DNA of 64,000 nucleotides. Source: Nitrospinaceae bacterium. Lineage in GTDB: Bacteria; Nitrospinota; Nitrospinia; Nitrospinales; VA-1. The translations under genes and the position numbers were made by a program. The notes under the pieces are model-generated. The model did no database searches, was not told the DNA's origin, and saw nothing but the letters and a program-made list of their open reading frames with translations. Positions 1 through 8,645 of this stretch are shown in pieces. The stretch is taken from contig JAJDAZ010000056.1 in NCBI GenBank assembly GCA_029261595.1, forward strand, positions 1-64,000, given 5' to 3'. Positions within the stretch are counted from its first letter, which is position 1, and each line of letters starts with the position of its first letter.

Positions 1-29
1 CTTTTGATAACGTATTGAGACTGAGTCAT
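1..29 (-). CDS. 5' end of an unidentified gene (partial)
   Basis: An ATG at 29 on the minus strand is preceded by AGGAG with about 6 bases of spacing, which is a good ribosome binding site. Only nine codons (MTQSQYVIK) lie in the window before the edge, so no function can be assigned. It follows the pentapeptide/cyclase gene on the same strand, 38 bases after that gene's stop, so the two could be cotranscribed. Confidence 0.45.
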
Positions 30-67
30 TGGTTTCTCCTTTAATGATTAAGATTCGATAACTTATC

Positions 68-1090
68 TTAACCGAGAAACCATGACTCTTCACTCCAGCG
101 AGTCTTTACCTGTAAACGCTTTTCTCTACTTATCCAAATAAGGACTTCACCTTCCTCGGCGAAGGATTCCAACCGTGCCCCTTCACTCATTGCCGCGCCT
201 TTGGGGTTTAAACCACCCTGCAATAGATCATTTTTAATAGTAAAATTTCCATAGCTCATGCCGATTCGTGTCTTAAGTTCATCCAGTTTAAGATGTTGAA
301 TCAATTTGCAGCCGAATTTAAGACCTGAGTTGGGGTCTTCAAAACCCACAACAATTGCATCACCCCAGGTATTGGCATATTTGCCATCATGCTTTTGAAC
401 TAAACCATAGGCGTTGCTCCCTAAAATAGTCACCGCATCCTGTTGTTGATCTTCTGACATTCGGGAAAAATGTTTGATATCTAGGAACAGCACCGTTAAC
501 TGTTCAGTTCTTTCATACTCCGGGTGAGTGAGATGAAAAACTTCACTTTTTAATGATTCAATTTGTTTTTGCGCAATCCGGCTATGGTTTCTTTCTATTT
601 CCAGGTTTTTTTGAACACCTTCCAATTGCTTGGTTATTTCGTTTTTTTCTTCTTGGAAGATTGTGGGATCACGGTCGGCATTGTCTTCAATCGTGATGGT
701 GATGGTAGCTCCGTGGCCTTCATCCAAGATGGATCGGATATTTAGAACGCAATCCTCGTGTTGAGCCTGTAGTCTTTCTAACACCAATGGAAGCATCGCA
801 TGTTCCACTTGGGATATTCCTTTGGGGTATTTTAAAATGATTTTGGGTTTTTCAGAGTAAGCGCGTTCAAACTCCCCAGGGGCATATTCGATGGCTTCTT
901 CACCCAACTCGTCCCAAAAAGCTCGCTCGCAAATCACATTCTTTATTTGCCATCTGGATCTTTGTGTTTCCCATAGGTTGGCATCGGTGAGAATCGCCTC
1001 ATCGAAATTAGATTCAATAAGGTTTGCGGCCTGAAGAACAGCCCCACTAAGATTTGAACCGTGAAGGTTTGCATCATAAAGGTTCGCCAA
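68..1090 (-). CDS. Pentapeptide-repeat / class III nucleotidyl cyclase protein (C-terminal part of a frameshifted gene)
   Basis: The N-terminus has pentapeptide repeats of the A(D/N)LXX type (ANLYD, ANLHG, SNLSG), then a linker with a coiled-coil-like stretch around residues 145-185. The C-terminal third looks like an adenylate/guanylate cyclase catalytic domain: LFLDIKHFSRM holds the first metal Asp, TWGDAIVVGF the second, and GAAMSEGARLE matches the usual N/R motif region. Such domains make cAMP or cGMP; the product here is unknown. The TTG at 1090 is only the first start codon in this frame. The frame stays open upstream with perfectly spaced pentapeptides (GDFRG ADLSG ADLGL), which continue the ORF ending at 1108. 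The natural gene is therefore probably 68-1305, about 413 residues, interrupted by a one-base shift near 1127. Confidence 0.75.
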   Translation of the reverse strand: MANLYDANLHGSNLSGAVLQAANLIESNFDEAILTDANLWETQRSRWQIKNVICERAFWDELGEEAIEYAPGEFERAYSEKPKIILKYPKGISQVEHAMLPLVLERLQAQHEDCVLNIRSILDEGHGATITITIEDNADRDPTIFQEEKNEITKQLEGVQKNLEIERNHSRIAQKQIESLKSEVFHLTHPEYERTEQLTVLFLDIKHFSRMSEDQQQDAVTILGSNAYGLVQKHDGKYANTWGDAIVVGFEDPNSGLKFGCKLIQHLKLDELKTRIGMSYGNFTIKNDLLQGGLNPKGAAMSEGARLESFAEEGEVLIWISREKRLQVKTRWSEESWFLG

Positions 1091-1107
1091 GCCGAGGTCC
1101 GCTCCGC

Positions 1108-1305
1108 TTAGGTCTGCCCCTCTGAAATCGCCCCAATGAAGTCCGCCTCAATGAGGTTTGCTTTGATAAAATTCGCCTCACCGAGATTCTCCCCGACGAA
1201 ATCTGCTGAGCTTAAATCTGGATCAATTTCAGGGTTTTTATCCCGCCACTCGTTCCAGTAAGCGACCCCTTGTTCGAGGATTTTGAGGTGTTCGGGATTT
1301 GCCAT
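1108..1305 (-). CDS. Pentapeptide-repeat protein, N-terminal part of the frameshifted cyclase gene
   Basis: The 65 residues start at an ATG and contain a short helical N-terminus (EHLKILEQGVAYWNEWR), typical of pentapeptide proteins, followed by repeats ADFVG, ENLGE, ANFIK, ANLIE, ADFIG. The frame then runs into AISEGQT and a stop. Shifting by one base at the run TTGGGGC (about 1124-1130) gives ADFIG-GDFRG-ADLSG-ADLGL-ANLYD, an unbroken five-residue register into the downstream cyclase ORF. The simplest reading is loss of one G from GGGGG, either as a real mutation or a sequencing error; a -1 ribosomal slip is a less likely alternative. Confidence 0.7.
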   Translation of the reverse strand: MANPEHLKILEQGVAYWNEWRDKNPEIDPDLSSADFVGENLGEANFIKANLIEADFIGAISEGQT

Positions 1306-1443
1306 GTGAAGTAGATTCCCTTATTCGTGGTTATAATGGCGTGTTTGTCGGAAAAGTTTACCACCAATTTCCAAGGAATTCAGCCAATCTTGGGTTTACA
1401 GTTGTGAGATAATATATCCTTTTTTTGAATTAGTGATGGCTAA

Positions 1444-1565
1444 TTGTCATTGCGAGAAGCCAACGGCGACGAAGCAATCCAGAGTTCTGGGTCTACCCCT
1501 TCGGGGCATGAAGGCAAAGGTGGACTATCACAGCCGCGCCGCTTTCAGCGGCTCGCGATGACGCG
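1444..1565. repeat. Dispersed intergenic repeat with inverted ends
   Basis: The 328-base gap between the cyclase and epimerase genes holds no gene. Its centre is an element whose ends are inverted (TGTCATTGCGAG at the left, CTCGCGATGACG at the right), with an internal GACGAAGCAATC block of a kind seen between genes in many environmental bacteria. Bases 1493-1536 (ccccttcggggcatgaagg and what follows) resemble two further segments at 41642-41684 and 41923-41966. No transposase is present, so it behaves like a MITE or REP-type element. Confidence 0.6.
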
Positions 1566-1633
1566 AATTAACAATAGGCTTTAAATTATATTTCGGCTCA
1601 GGTTTGAAAACTTGTACTACTAAGTAATTTCAT

Positions 1634-2641
1634 ATGCGTATTCTAGTCACAGGCGGCGGTGGGTTTCTGGGAAGTTGTATTGCTAAAAGGCTCCATGCAA
1701 GAGGCGACCGGGTCATCGTTCTGGGGCGGAGAAAATATTCTCACCTGGATAACGGAATTGAATCCATCGTCTTCGACATTCGCGACAGGGAAGGTGTCGC
1801 CTCGGCCATTAAAGGGTGCGACGTGGTGTTTCATGCGGCGGCGATTCCGGGGGTCTGGGGCAATTACGAAAAATATCACGGCATCAACGTGGAAGGCACG
1901 CGAAACGTGATCGAAGCCTGCTGGGAACATGGTGTGAAGAAATTGATTTTCACCAGTTCCCCCAGTGTGGTGTTTGGCGAGTCCGATCTGGAAAACGTGG
2001 ACGAGAGCACGCCGTATCCTGAAACCTATCTATGTCATTACCCTGAGACCAAGGCCGAGGCGGAGCGGCTGGTCATCGAAGCCAATGGTAAAGACGGTTT
2101 GTTCACGGTGTCACTCAGGCCGCATTTGATCTGGGGGATAGGCGACCCGCATCTGGTGCCTCGAATCATCAACCGGGCGTTGAAGGGAAGTCTGGCCCGT
2201 GTGGGCGATGGCATGAATCAGGTGGATATCATTCATGTAGAAAACGCCGCGCACGCGCACATTCAGGCCTGCGATGCTTTGGAGCCAGGTTCCCCGGTGG
2301 CGGGGCAATGTTATTTTATCAGCGATGGTGAGCCCGTGGTCTTGTGGGAGTGGATCGACAATCTTTTGCTGGCTCTCGATTATCCCATTGTTGAAAGAAC
2401 GGTTTCTTATCGCACGGCCCGAAGGGTCGGGGTTATTTTTGAAGTGATCTATGGGGCTTTGCGGATCAAGAAGGAACCGCCGATGACGCGGTTTGTGGCG
2501 GCGCAGTTGGCGACGTCACATTATTTTAATATTGATAAGGCCAAAAAGGATTTTGGCTACGCGCCGGTGGTCGATCCCGATGAAGCTATGGCGGCCCTGG
2601 TCCGCCATCTCAAAGAGCATCCGGTTCCCCTAACAGGTTAA
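1634..2641 (+). CDS. NAD(P)-dependent epimerase/dehydratase, 3-beta-HSD-like extended SDR
   Basis: This 335-residue protein opens with the Rossmann nucleotide-binding motif GGGGFLG (residues 8-14) and has the acidic end of beta-2 in FDIRD. The catalytic pair is visible in HYPETKAEAE (YxxxK), with SSPSVVFG supplying the Ser region. Family relatives include 3-beta-hydroxysteroid dehydrogenases and the OleD reductase of olefin synthesis, so an oxidoreductase or epimerase acting on a bulky hydrophobic or sugar substrate is likely; the substrate is unknown. Its last 32 bases overlap the 3' end of the convergent larB gene. The ATG at 1634 fits the start of the Rossmann fold. Confidence 0.85.
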   Translation: MRILVTGGGGFLGSCIAKRLHARGDRVIVLGRRKYSHLDNGIESIVFDIRDREGVASAIKGCDVVFHAAAIPGVWGNYEKYHGINVEGTRNVIEACWEHGVKKLIFTSSPSVVFGESDLENVDESTPYPETYLCHYPETKAEAERLVIEANGKDGLFTVSLRPHLIWGIGDPHLVPRIINRALKGSLARVGDGMNQVDIIHVENAAHAHIQACDALEPGSPVAGQCYFISDGEPVVLWEWIDNLLLALDYPIVERTVSYRTARRVGVIFEVIYGALRIKKEPPMTRFVAAQLATSHYFNIDKAKKDFGYAPVVDPDEAMAALVRHLKEHPVPLTG

Positions 2642-3377
2642 TTCGGTGCGCCATGCTTCCCGCGCCGAAACCGTTATCGATATTGACCGTGGCCACGCCC
2701 TGGGCGCAACTGTTGAGCATGGTCAAAAGCGCGGCGACCCCGTTAAAGGACGCTCCGTAACCCACGCTGGTGGGCACGGCGATGACCGGGTTTTCGATCA
2801 ATCCACCGACCACACTGGCCAGAGCCCCGTCCATTCCCGCGACCGCGACCACAACACGGGCTTTACGAAGGCGGTCTGTATTGTCCAGCAGGCGGTGGAT
2901 GCCCGCCACGCCGATGTCGTAAATCGTTTCTACTTGGCTTCCAAATAACTCCGCCGTGACCGCGGCTTCTTCCGCGATGGGGATGTCGGAGGTGCCTGCG
3001 CTGACCACGACGACCAGGCCGGCTCCCGGAGATTTTTTCTTCTGCCGGATCACCAGCGTTTTTGATGCGGGGTGGTATTCGGCCTTTTTGGATAATTTAG
3101 GTTTTAACTTTTTATAAACTTCCGCCGTGAGTTTAGTGGCCAGGACATCGCTTTTGGCCGCGATCATTTTCCTGATGATGGCAAGAAGCTGATCCGTTGT
3201 TTTGCCTTCTGAAAAAATCGCTTCCGGCTGGCCGCTCCGCAAATGACGGTGGTGGTCCAAACGGGCGAAATCAAGATTTTCATAGGGCAAGGTTTTCAGA
3301 GTTTCCAGTCCCTGTCCGGGAGTGATTTTTTTCTGGTATAGATCGGTCAGAACCTTTTTGAGTTCTTCCCGTTTCAT
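2610..3377 (-). CDS. larB: LarB, pyridinium-3,5-biscarboxylic acid mononucleotide synthase
   Basis: LarB carboxylates and hydrolyses nicotinate adenine dinucleotide in the first step of nickel-pincer cofactor synthesis for lactate racemase-type enzymes. The 255-residue protein has the typical helical N-terminus followed by the PurE-like domain: VSAGTSDIPIAEEA near residue 125, AGMDGALASVVGGLI near 180 and VPTSVGYGASFNG near 203. The start codon overlaps the stop of gpsA in an ATGA arrangement, so the two genes are translationally coupled. The 3' end overlaps the convergent epimerase gene. larC is present at 24.4 kb, but larA and larE are not in this window. Confidence 0.93.
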   Translation of the reverse strand: MKREELKKVLTDLYQKKITPGQGLETLKTLPYENLDFARLDHHRHLRSGQPEAIFSEGKTTDQLLAIIRKMIAAKSDVLATKLTAEVYKKLKPKLSKKAEYHPASKTLVIRQKKKSPGAGLVVVVSAGTSDIPIAEEAAVTAELFGSQVETIYDIGVAGIHRLLDNTDRLRKARVVVAVAGMDGALASVVGGLIENPVIAVPTSVGYGASFNGVAALLTMLNSCAQGVATVNIDNGFGAGSMAHRINLLGEPDAL

Positions 3378-4396
3378 ACTAATCCCCTGACTCCCGAAAA
3401 CTCGGTATCGATCTCCACCTTCATGAGGTCCGCCAGTGCTTGTTGCGGGGACTTTTGTTCATAGATGATCTGGTAGGTTTCTTCAATGACCGAAGCCTTG
3501 ATATTGAGTTTATTTTTCAGTTCATGGGCCGATTTTACCGTGCGAATGCCCTCCGCCACCACCTTCATGTTTCGGGTGATTTCTTCCAGCGTATGACCCT
3601 TGCCCAGTTGGATGCCGACGTTGCGGTTGCGGCTCAAGTCCCCGGTGCAGGTGAGGACCAGGTCGCCCATTCCGGACAGTCCCAGAAAGGTCTGGGGTTT
3701 TGCTCCCTGCTGGGTGCCGATGCGGGTGATCTCCACCAGGCCGCGGGAGATCAAGGCGGCCCGTGGGTTGTAGCCAAGTTCCAGGCCATCACAAATTCCG
3801 GTGGAAATGGCGATGACATTTTTTAAGGCCCCTCCGATCTGCACGCCCAGCGGATCGTCACTGGTGAAAACTTTTAATTTCGGCGTGGAAATGATTTGCT
3901 TGACCCGCTCCGCCGTTTCCAGGGTATCCCCTGCGGCCACCAGGGCGGAGGGATGCCCTTCGGCAATTTCTTTAGCGAAGGTCGGGCCGGAAATCACAGC
4001 GAACTGATGCCTTTGGTCCAGTTCCTGCTTTAGAATTTCGTGAACGGTGCAGAGGGTTTCGTTTTCAATTCCCTTGCTGGCGTTTATGATCAGACAGTCC
4101 GGCGTCAAGAAAGGCCGGATGCTTTTTATGGTGGCGCGCATCACATGCGTGGGCACGACCAGGAATATTGCTGATTTTCCCTCCACCGCGTGTTGCAGGG
4201 AATGTGTGGGTTGAATGTTTTCCGGCAGGGAAAACCCCGGCAGGAACAGCGTGTTTTCCCGTTTGGCCTGTATGGTTTCTGCGAGGTCTTCCTCATACAC
4301 CCAAAGAGGAAACGCATGGCCTTTTTCCGCCAGCAGAAGGGCGAGGGCGGTCCCCCAGGCCCCGGCGCCTATAACTGCTAAATTTTCTGATTGCAT
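3374..4396 (-). CDS. gpsA: Glycerol-3-phosphate dehydrogenase [NAD(P)+]
   Basis: GpsA reduces dihydroxyacetone phosphate to sn-glycerol 3-phosphate for phospholipid synthesis in the cytoplasm. The 340-residue protein is full length. It has the N-terminal nucleotide-binding motif GAGAWGTALA at residues 9-18, the substrate region SGPTFAKEIAEG, and the catalytic lysine region GGALKNVIAI followed by LSGMGDLVLTCTG. It lies upstream of larB with a 4-base overlap, suggesting one transcript. The pairing with larB has no obvious metabolic logic and may only reflect compact gene packing. Confidence 0.97.
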   Translation of the reverse strand: MQSENLAVIGAGAWGTALALLLAEKGHAFPLWVYEEDLAETIQAKRENTLFLPGFSLPENIQPTHSLQHAVEGKSAIFLVVPTHVMRATIKSIRPFLTPDCLIINASKGIENETLCTVHEILKQELDQRHQFAVISGPTFAKEIAEGHPSALVAAGDTLETAERVKQIISTPKLKVFTSDDPLGVQIGGALKNVIAISTGICDGLELGYNPRAALISRGLVEITRIGTQQGAKPQTFLGLSGMGDLVLTCTGDLSRNRNVGIQLGKGHTLEEITRNMKVVAEGIRTVKSAHELKNKLNIKASVIEETYQIIYEQKSPQQALADLMKVEIDTEFSGVRGLV

Positions 4397-4606
4397 GGAA
4401 AGTTTCCGATAAATTGAAATTAAAAAGGTGATCCGGGAAGCGTAAAATAGCGGTTATTTGAAGTGCCTGACAGCCCTAATCCATTGAACGCCGGGGGGAA
4501 AAAGCCCTTGTATGTCCATTTTCTTTATGATTAAATTGAATCATTCAATCGTAATTTGTTTTGACCCGTACCCGTCAAATTTTTCCCCCCCAATATATTA
4601 GACCAT

Positions 4607-5296
4607 ATGGCCAAACGTGTAAAGGTTAGCAGAAAAGAGCTTCTTAAGGGAGAGGACCAGTTTCTCAGCACGTCCCAGAAAGTCACGGCATATATGTCCG
4701 ATCACGGGCCTTTAATGCTGACTTCCGTGGGAATCGTGATTCTATTGTTCGCCCTGTTTGCAGGATACCGTTACAACCAGCAGAGGCAGGACATGAGAAT
4801 GGAAAACCTGTATTTCCAAATGGTTCAAATCAATAAGGAAAAATCTGACAACAAAACTGAAAACGTTGCCGGGGAGTTGGAAAAATTATTGGTTCAGTTT
4901 AATGAGGGCCCCCAGAAAGTCAGGGCCAGTTTACTGGTGGCGGAGGAATACTTCAAAGCCGAAAAGTATGACAAGGCCATCGGACTTTATTCGGGCATCG
5001 CGGACCGGTTTGACGAGAATGTGCTTTCCGGCCAGTTGTCGAGAGTCGGCTTGGCTTATTCCCATGAGGGGAAACAGGATTATAAAAAGGCCGCCGAATT
5101 TTATAAAACCGTTGTGAACAATGAAAACGGCCTCCCTTTATTCGATATGTATATGGGCCTGGCCAGATGCTATGAATTGAGCACGGATAAACCAAATGCC
5201 CTGACGACCCTCCGGGAAATGGAAAATAAATTTCAGAACCATCCACAAATCGATTCCGTGAGGCGCAAAATCGCCAAACTGTCCGGAAAAGCCTGA
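4607..5296 (+). CDS. Membrane-anchored TPR protein, YfgM-like
   Basis: The 229-residue protein has a cytoplasmic N-terminus, one membrane segment at about residues 37-57 (LTSVGIVILLFALFAGYRYN) and a periplasmic TPR region with recognisable helical repeats (KAEKYDKAIGLYSGIADRF, GKQDYKKAAEFYKTVV, TDKPNALTTLREMENKF). This is the layout of YfgM-type proteins, which bind the SecYEG translocon and periplasmic chaperones. It is followed 21 bases later by a BepA-like M48 protease gene on the same strand, which fits a shared role in envelope protein quality control. The ATG at 4607 is accepted because it gives the usual short basic N-terminus. Confidence 0.75.
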   Translation: MAKRVKVSRKELLKGEDQFLSTSQKVTAYMSDHGPLMLTSVGIVILLFALFAGYRYNQQRQDMRMENLYFQMVQINKEKSDNKTENVAGELEKLLVQFNEGPQKVRASLLVAEEYFKAEKYDKAIGLYSGIADRFDENVLSGQLSRVGLAYSHEGKQDYKKAAEFYKTVVNNENGLPLFDMYMGLARCYELSTDKPNALTTLREMENKFQNHPQIDSVRRKIAKLSGKA

Positions 5297-5317
5297 TCCC
5301 CTAAATCACTTTTGATC

Positions 5318-6391
5318 ATGTCTTTTAAAAGACGTTTAAAGTTTTTTAAGTTAATTGTCTTGACCCTCGTCGCCTTCGGGGTTTTTTCCTTCCTTCCGCG
5401 ACCCGGCCTTGCCGTCCCTTTTATCTCACCTGAAAAAGAAGTCTCCATGGGCAAGGGGGCGGACAAGCAGATTGTCAAACAATATGGGATTTATCAGGAC
5501 AAACCCCTGCAACTGTACATAAACCAGGTGGGGCAGAATCTGGTTTCCAATCTTTCCGATAAAATTTTCAGGCGATATTTTTTTAGATTGGTGGACAGTT
5601 CCGAAATAAACGCCTTTGCTCTGCCAGGGGGATACATCTATGTGACGCGAGGGTTATTGGCGATGTTGAACAGTGAGGCGGAACTCGCGGGAGTGATGGG
5701 GCACGAGATCGCTCACGTGACATTGCACCATGGTGCAAAGATGATGGTGCGCTCCATTGGCGCGCAAATATTGAGTATCGGAGCGGCGGTTGCCAATCCT
5801 CAAAATGCAGGGCAATGGCTTGTATTGAGTTCGGCCATGTTTAATCAGATCAACCTTGGCTACGGAAGGGAAGCGGAACTGGAATCCGATGCTCAGGGAA
5901 TGTTGACGGCATCTGATTCAGGGTATCATCCGGTGGGGATCGTTAAATTTTTAAAAAATCTTCGCCGACAGGAAATCATGACGGGGCAATCCTACCATAG
6001 TTTCCAAGCGTCTCATCCCGACACCAAAGACCGCGTCATCAAGGCCGGATTGATGGCCGATTCCGTTCAAAGAAAGCATCGCGATTTGATTCACAAACGT
6101 GAGATGTATCTTTCTAAAATTAAAGGAATGGTTTATAACGGGAAATTGCGCGGCAAGATTAAAAAAAATGAACCCCCGAAATATATCGATGTTTACCGGG
6201 TCCAGAAAGGCGACACCTTTCAGAGCATTGCCGAAAAGGAATTGGGCGACCGGAAACTGGATCTGGATATTTCGGTGCTCAATGGCCGAAAGGAAAGTAG
6301 CCAACCCCTCCCCGGTGAGTTGATTAAATTGATTCGAGATGGAACCTATCAGGGAGAAAAATCCATTAAATTTCAGTTCGAAAAACCTTGA
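5318..6391 (+). CDS. Periplasmic M48 metalloprotease, BepA-like, with C-terminal LysM-like domain
   Basis: A signal peptide (FKLIVLTLVAFGVFSFLPRPGLA) leads into an M48 peptidase domain with the zinc motif HEIAH in GVMGHEIAHVTLHHG, and the third ligand glutamate in REAELESDAQG. Residues from about 300 on (YRVQKGDTFQSIAEKELGD, then NGRKESSQPLPGE) resemble a LysM-type domain rather than the TPR domain found in E. coli BepA. Family members degrade misassembled outer-membrane proteins. The ATG at 5318 is preferred to the TTG at 5312. The preceding TPR gene could provide the partner function that the missing TPR domain normally gives, which is inference. Confidence 0.85.
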   Translation: MSFKRRLKFFKLIVLTLVAFGVFSFLPRPGLAVPFISPEKEVSMGKGADKQIVKQYGIYQDKPLQLYINQVGQNLVSNLSDKIFRRYFFRLVDSSEINAFALPGGYIYVTRGLLAMLNSEAELAGVMGHEIAHVTLHHGAKMMVRSIGAQILSIGAAVANPQNAGQWLVLSSAMFNQINLGYGREAELESDAQGMLTASDSGYHPVGIVKFLKNLRRQEIMTGQSYHSFQASHPDTKDRVIKAGLMADSVQRKHRDLIHKREMYLSKIKGMVYNGKLRGKIKKNEPPKYIDVYRVQKGDTFQSIAEKELGDRKLDLDISVLNGRKESSQPLPGELIKLIRDGTYQGEKSIKFQFEKP

Positions 6392-6398
6392 TGCGGGT

Positions 6399-6590
6399 AT
6401 GGAAAAAGTCATCACTCTGGAAAAATCCTGTTACGTTCATCTCAAAGCGGGCGGCGAGATTTGCAACCGGCTGGCGCAGGGAACCAGGGTTTGGCTGATA
6501 AAAAGTAACGGTGAATGGGTGAAAATCACCTGGCGAAATGGAAAAAAGAAAGGCTGGATTCAATTTGCCCGGAAAAAAGATGGAAATTAA
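6399..6590 (+). CDS. Small SH3-like protein
   Basis: Starting at the ATG at 6399, 8 bases after the protease stop, this encodes about 63 residues that fit a bacterial SH3-like fold: CYVHLKAGGEICNRLAQGTRVW followed by a WVKITWRNGKKKGWIQF core with tryptophans at the usual spacing. There is no signal peptide. It is likely cotranscribed with the protease. Its last codons overlap the 3' end of the convergent histidine kinase gene by 4 bases. Its binding target is unknown. Confidence 0.6.
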   Translation: MEKVITLEKSCYVHLKAGGEICNRLAQGTRVWLIKSNGEWVKITWRNGKKKGWIQFARKKDGN

Positions 6591-8371
6591 GGAGGGGATT
6601 TTTTTCTTTTTGTTGGATGAGACCTGTTTTTTATCGACCTTGAGGGAGTCAATCGCCGGACTTTATCGGTGGGCGGCCCCACAGCCAGTGACGGACTCTC
6701 GGGGAACAAGTCAAAATAGAATACACTTCCCTTGCCTTCCTTACAGCTCACGCCCACTTTGCCTCCATGCAGATGGACCAGCTTTTTTACGATGGCCAGA
6801 CCCAAACCGGTCGATTTTTCTCCGCCCGTAGGTTGAGTGCTCAGGGTCTGAAATTCATTGAACAACAGATTTTGTTCGTGCTTACATATCCCCGGTCCTT
6901 CATCTTTCACTGAAAAACGAACCACTTTTCCTGCTTTGGCTGTCTTGACCGTGATTGTGGAGCCGGGTGGAGAAAATTTGATGGCGTTGCCAATAAAGTT
7001 TCCCATGATTTGAATGATCGCATTTTGATCGCAATAAACGCTTGGAATTTTTCCCAGTTTCAAAACTATGGCGATGTTCTTTTTTTTCGCGATCAGTTCA
7101 TGAGGGGTCATCTGGTCTTTTGTGATCGCGTTGAGACTTTCTTCTTTTTTATTGAGATTGTATTTCCCGCTTTCGATTTTTGAAATATCCAGGAGGTTAT
7201 CCAGCAGGCTTTCCATGTAATTGCTGGACACAAATACCTTTTCCAGGAAGCGTTGCTGGCTGGGATGGATCTTTCCCTTTAAGTCATCTTTAAGTATTTC
7301 GCTATAAGATTTTATCAGATAGAGCGGATTCCTGAGATCGTGCGACGCTATTCCGAGAAACCTGTTTTTGAGTTCGTTGAGTTCCGCCAATTTACAGTTG
7401 GCTTCGGCCATTTCTGCATTTTTTTCTATCAAGTCCACTTCGCAATGGCGTTGTTTGACAGCGTTCGCGATCAATATCCCTATGGATTCGAGAATATTCT
7501 TATTCCGCTCATAAGAGGGCGTGGCATTGCTGGAAAAAAGAATAAAAAGCCCGACAAATTCCTTGCGCCCCTGGAGAGGAATAATGTAAAGGCCTTTATT
7601 TTCAACTTTATGTAACTTATCGGATTGTCCAGGGTCCACCAAACAGCAATTATTCAGTGACCATTCGTCTGAGTTGCAGTTTCTCCCGAACATGTCTTCC
7701 TGAATGAGGATTCCCCGGTCCATCGCGGAAAAGTTTCGCGCAAACTCTCCAATACTGGCAACGAGCTTTAGAACCTTATTATTTTTATTTTGTGCGAGAA
7801 AGATTCCAGCATCATTTTCAAAATTGAAAACTTTGGATTCGGTGATCGCCTTCATCGCCATTTGTAACATGATGTCCAGCGAATCCGCGTTATGAAGTGC
7901 ATTGGCGATTTCGTGCATGACTTCATACTCTTCCGTTTTCTGCTTCGCCCGCTCCTCCGCTTCTTTTCGGACCGAGGTGTCACGGATAATCCCATTAAAT
8001 ATGAAAGAGTTATCCCAGGGAGTGGCGGAAATTGAAATTTCGACCGGGAACTCGAAACCTTCCTTGTGTAGAGCAAAAATTTCGATCTGCTGATTTAATA
8101 CGCTGGTTTTTCCTGTTTCAAGAAATCGCGTCAGACCTTTTTGGTGCGATTCCCGGTATCGGGGAGGGATGACTGTGTCGGAAAGGGTTTTTCCTATAAT
8201 TTCTGAAGAGGACCAGCCAAATATTGTTTCTGCGCGTTTGTTCCAGTTTCTTACCTTCCCATCCGCATCCATTGAAATTATCGCATCGAAAGCGTTGTCC
8301 AGGATGGCCTGAGTCAATTCTTCGCTTTCTTGTAAGGCGTTTTCAACCCGTTGGAACAAACCAGACTTCAT
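6587..8371 (-). CDS. PAS-GAF sensor histidine kinase
   Basis: The 594-residue protein has no membrane segment. A PAS domain occupies roughly residues 18-135 (AILDNAFDAIISMDADGKV, then NWNKRAETIFGWSSSEIIG), and a GAF-like domain about 150-305. A HisKA domain has its phosphorylated histidine at about residue 344 in GIASHDLRNPL, and an HATPase_c domain shows N box GNFIGNAIKFSPPG, G1 box DEGPGI and G2 box STGLGLAIVKK. It should phosphorylate a response regulator in response to a cytoplasmic signal, but no regulator gene is adjacent. Its start codon overlaps the stop of a small upstream ORF (ATGA), suggesting coupling. Confidence 0.9.
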   Translation of the reverse strand: MKSGLFQRVENALQESEELTQAILDNAFDAIISMDADGKVRNWNKRAETIFGWSSSEIIGKTLSDTVIPPRYRESHQKGLTRFLETGKTSVLNQQIEIFALHKEGFEFPVEISISATPWDNSFIFNGIIRDTSVRKEAEERAKQKTEEYEVMHEIANALHNADSLDIMLQMAMKAITESKVFNFENDAGIFLAQNKNNKVLKLVASIGEFARNFSAMDRGILIQEDMFGRNCNSDEWSLNNCCLVDPGQSDKLHKVENKGLYIIPLQGRKEFVGLFILFSSNATPSYERNKNILESIGILIANAVKQRHCEVDLIEKNAEMAEANCKLAELNELKNRFLGIASHDLRNPLYLIKSYSEILKDDLKGKIHPSQQRFLEKVFVSSNYMESLLDNLLDISKIESGKYNLNKKEESLNAITKDQMTPHELIAKKKNIAIVLKLGKIPSVYCDQNAIIQIMGNFIGNAIKFSPPGSTITVKTAKAGKVVRFSVKDEGPGICKHEQNLLFNEFQTLSTQPTGGEKSTGLGLAIVKKLVHLHGGKVGVSCKEGKGSVFYFDLFPESPSLAVGPPTDKVRRLTPSRSIKNRSHPTKRKKSPP

Positions 8372-8601
8372 TTGGGCTCCTCGTGGTCATGAGTCCGCAT
8401 TGCTTGAGATACAGGTGCAGATAGATGAGTAATAATGATTACTGCTGTTGGTTTGGTTGGATTGTCTGGGTAACCGTCCTTATTAGTAGGGTTTGCAAAA
8501 TATAGCCACTCCGTAAATATATGTCCGGTTGCTGAAATTGCAATAGGAATATTGATCAGAAAAAAATTTGACCGCAAGGATGGGGTTTTTTCCCGTGCCA
8601 T
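8368..8601 (-). CDS. Small hypothetical protein preceding the kinase gene
   Basis: An ATG at 8601 opens a 77-residue frame ending in a 4-base overlap with the kinase start, which argues for translational coupling. It has one moderately hydrophobic stretch (FFLINIPIAISATGHIF) and no recognisable domain. It may be a small accessory protein or simply a coincidental open frame; the overlap with the kinase start is the only positive evidence. Confidence 0.35.
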   Translation of the reverse strand: MAREKTPSLRSNFFLINIPIAISATGHIFTEWLYFANPTNKDGYPDNPTKPTAVIIITHLSAPVSQAMRTHDHEEPK

Positions 8602-8645
8602 TGATTGCGGCCTCGTGAATTAAAAAATCCTGTGACAATTAATGA

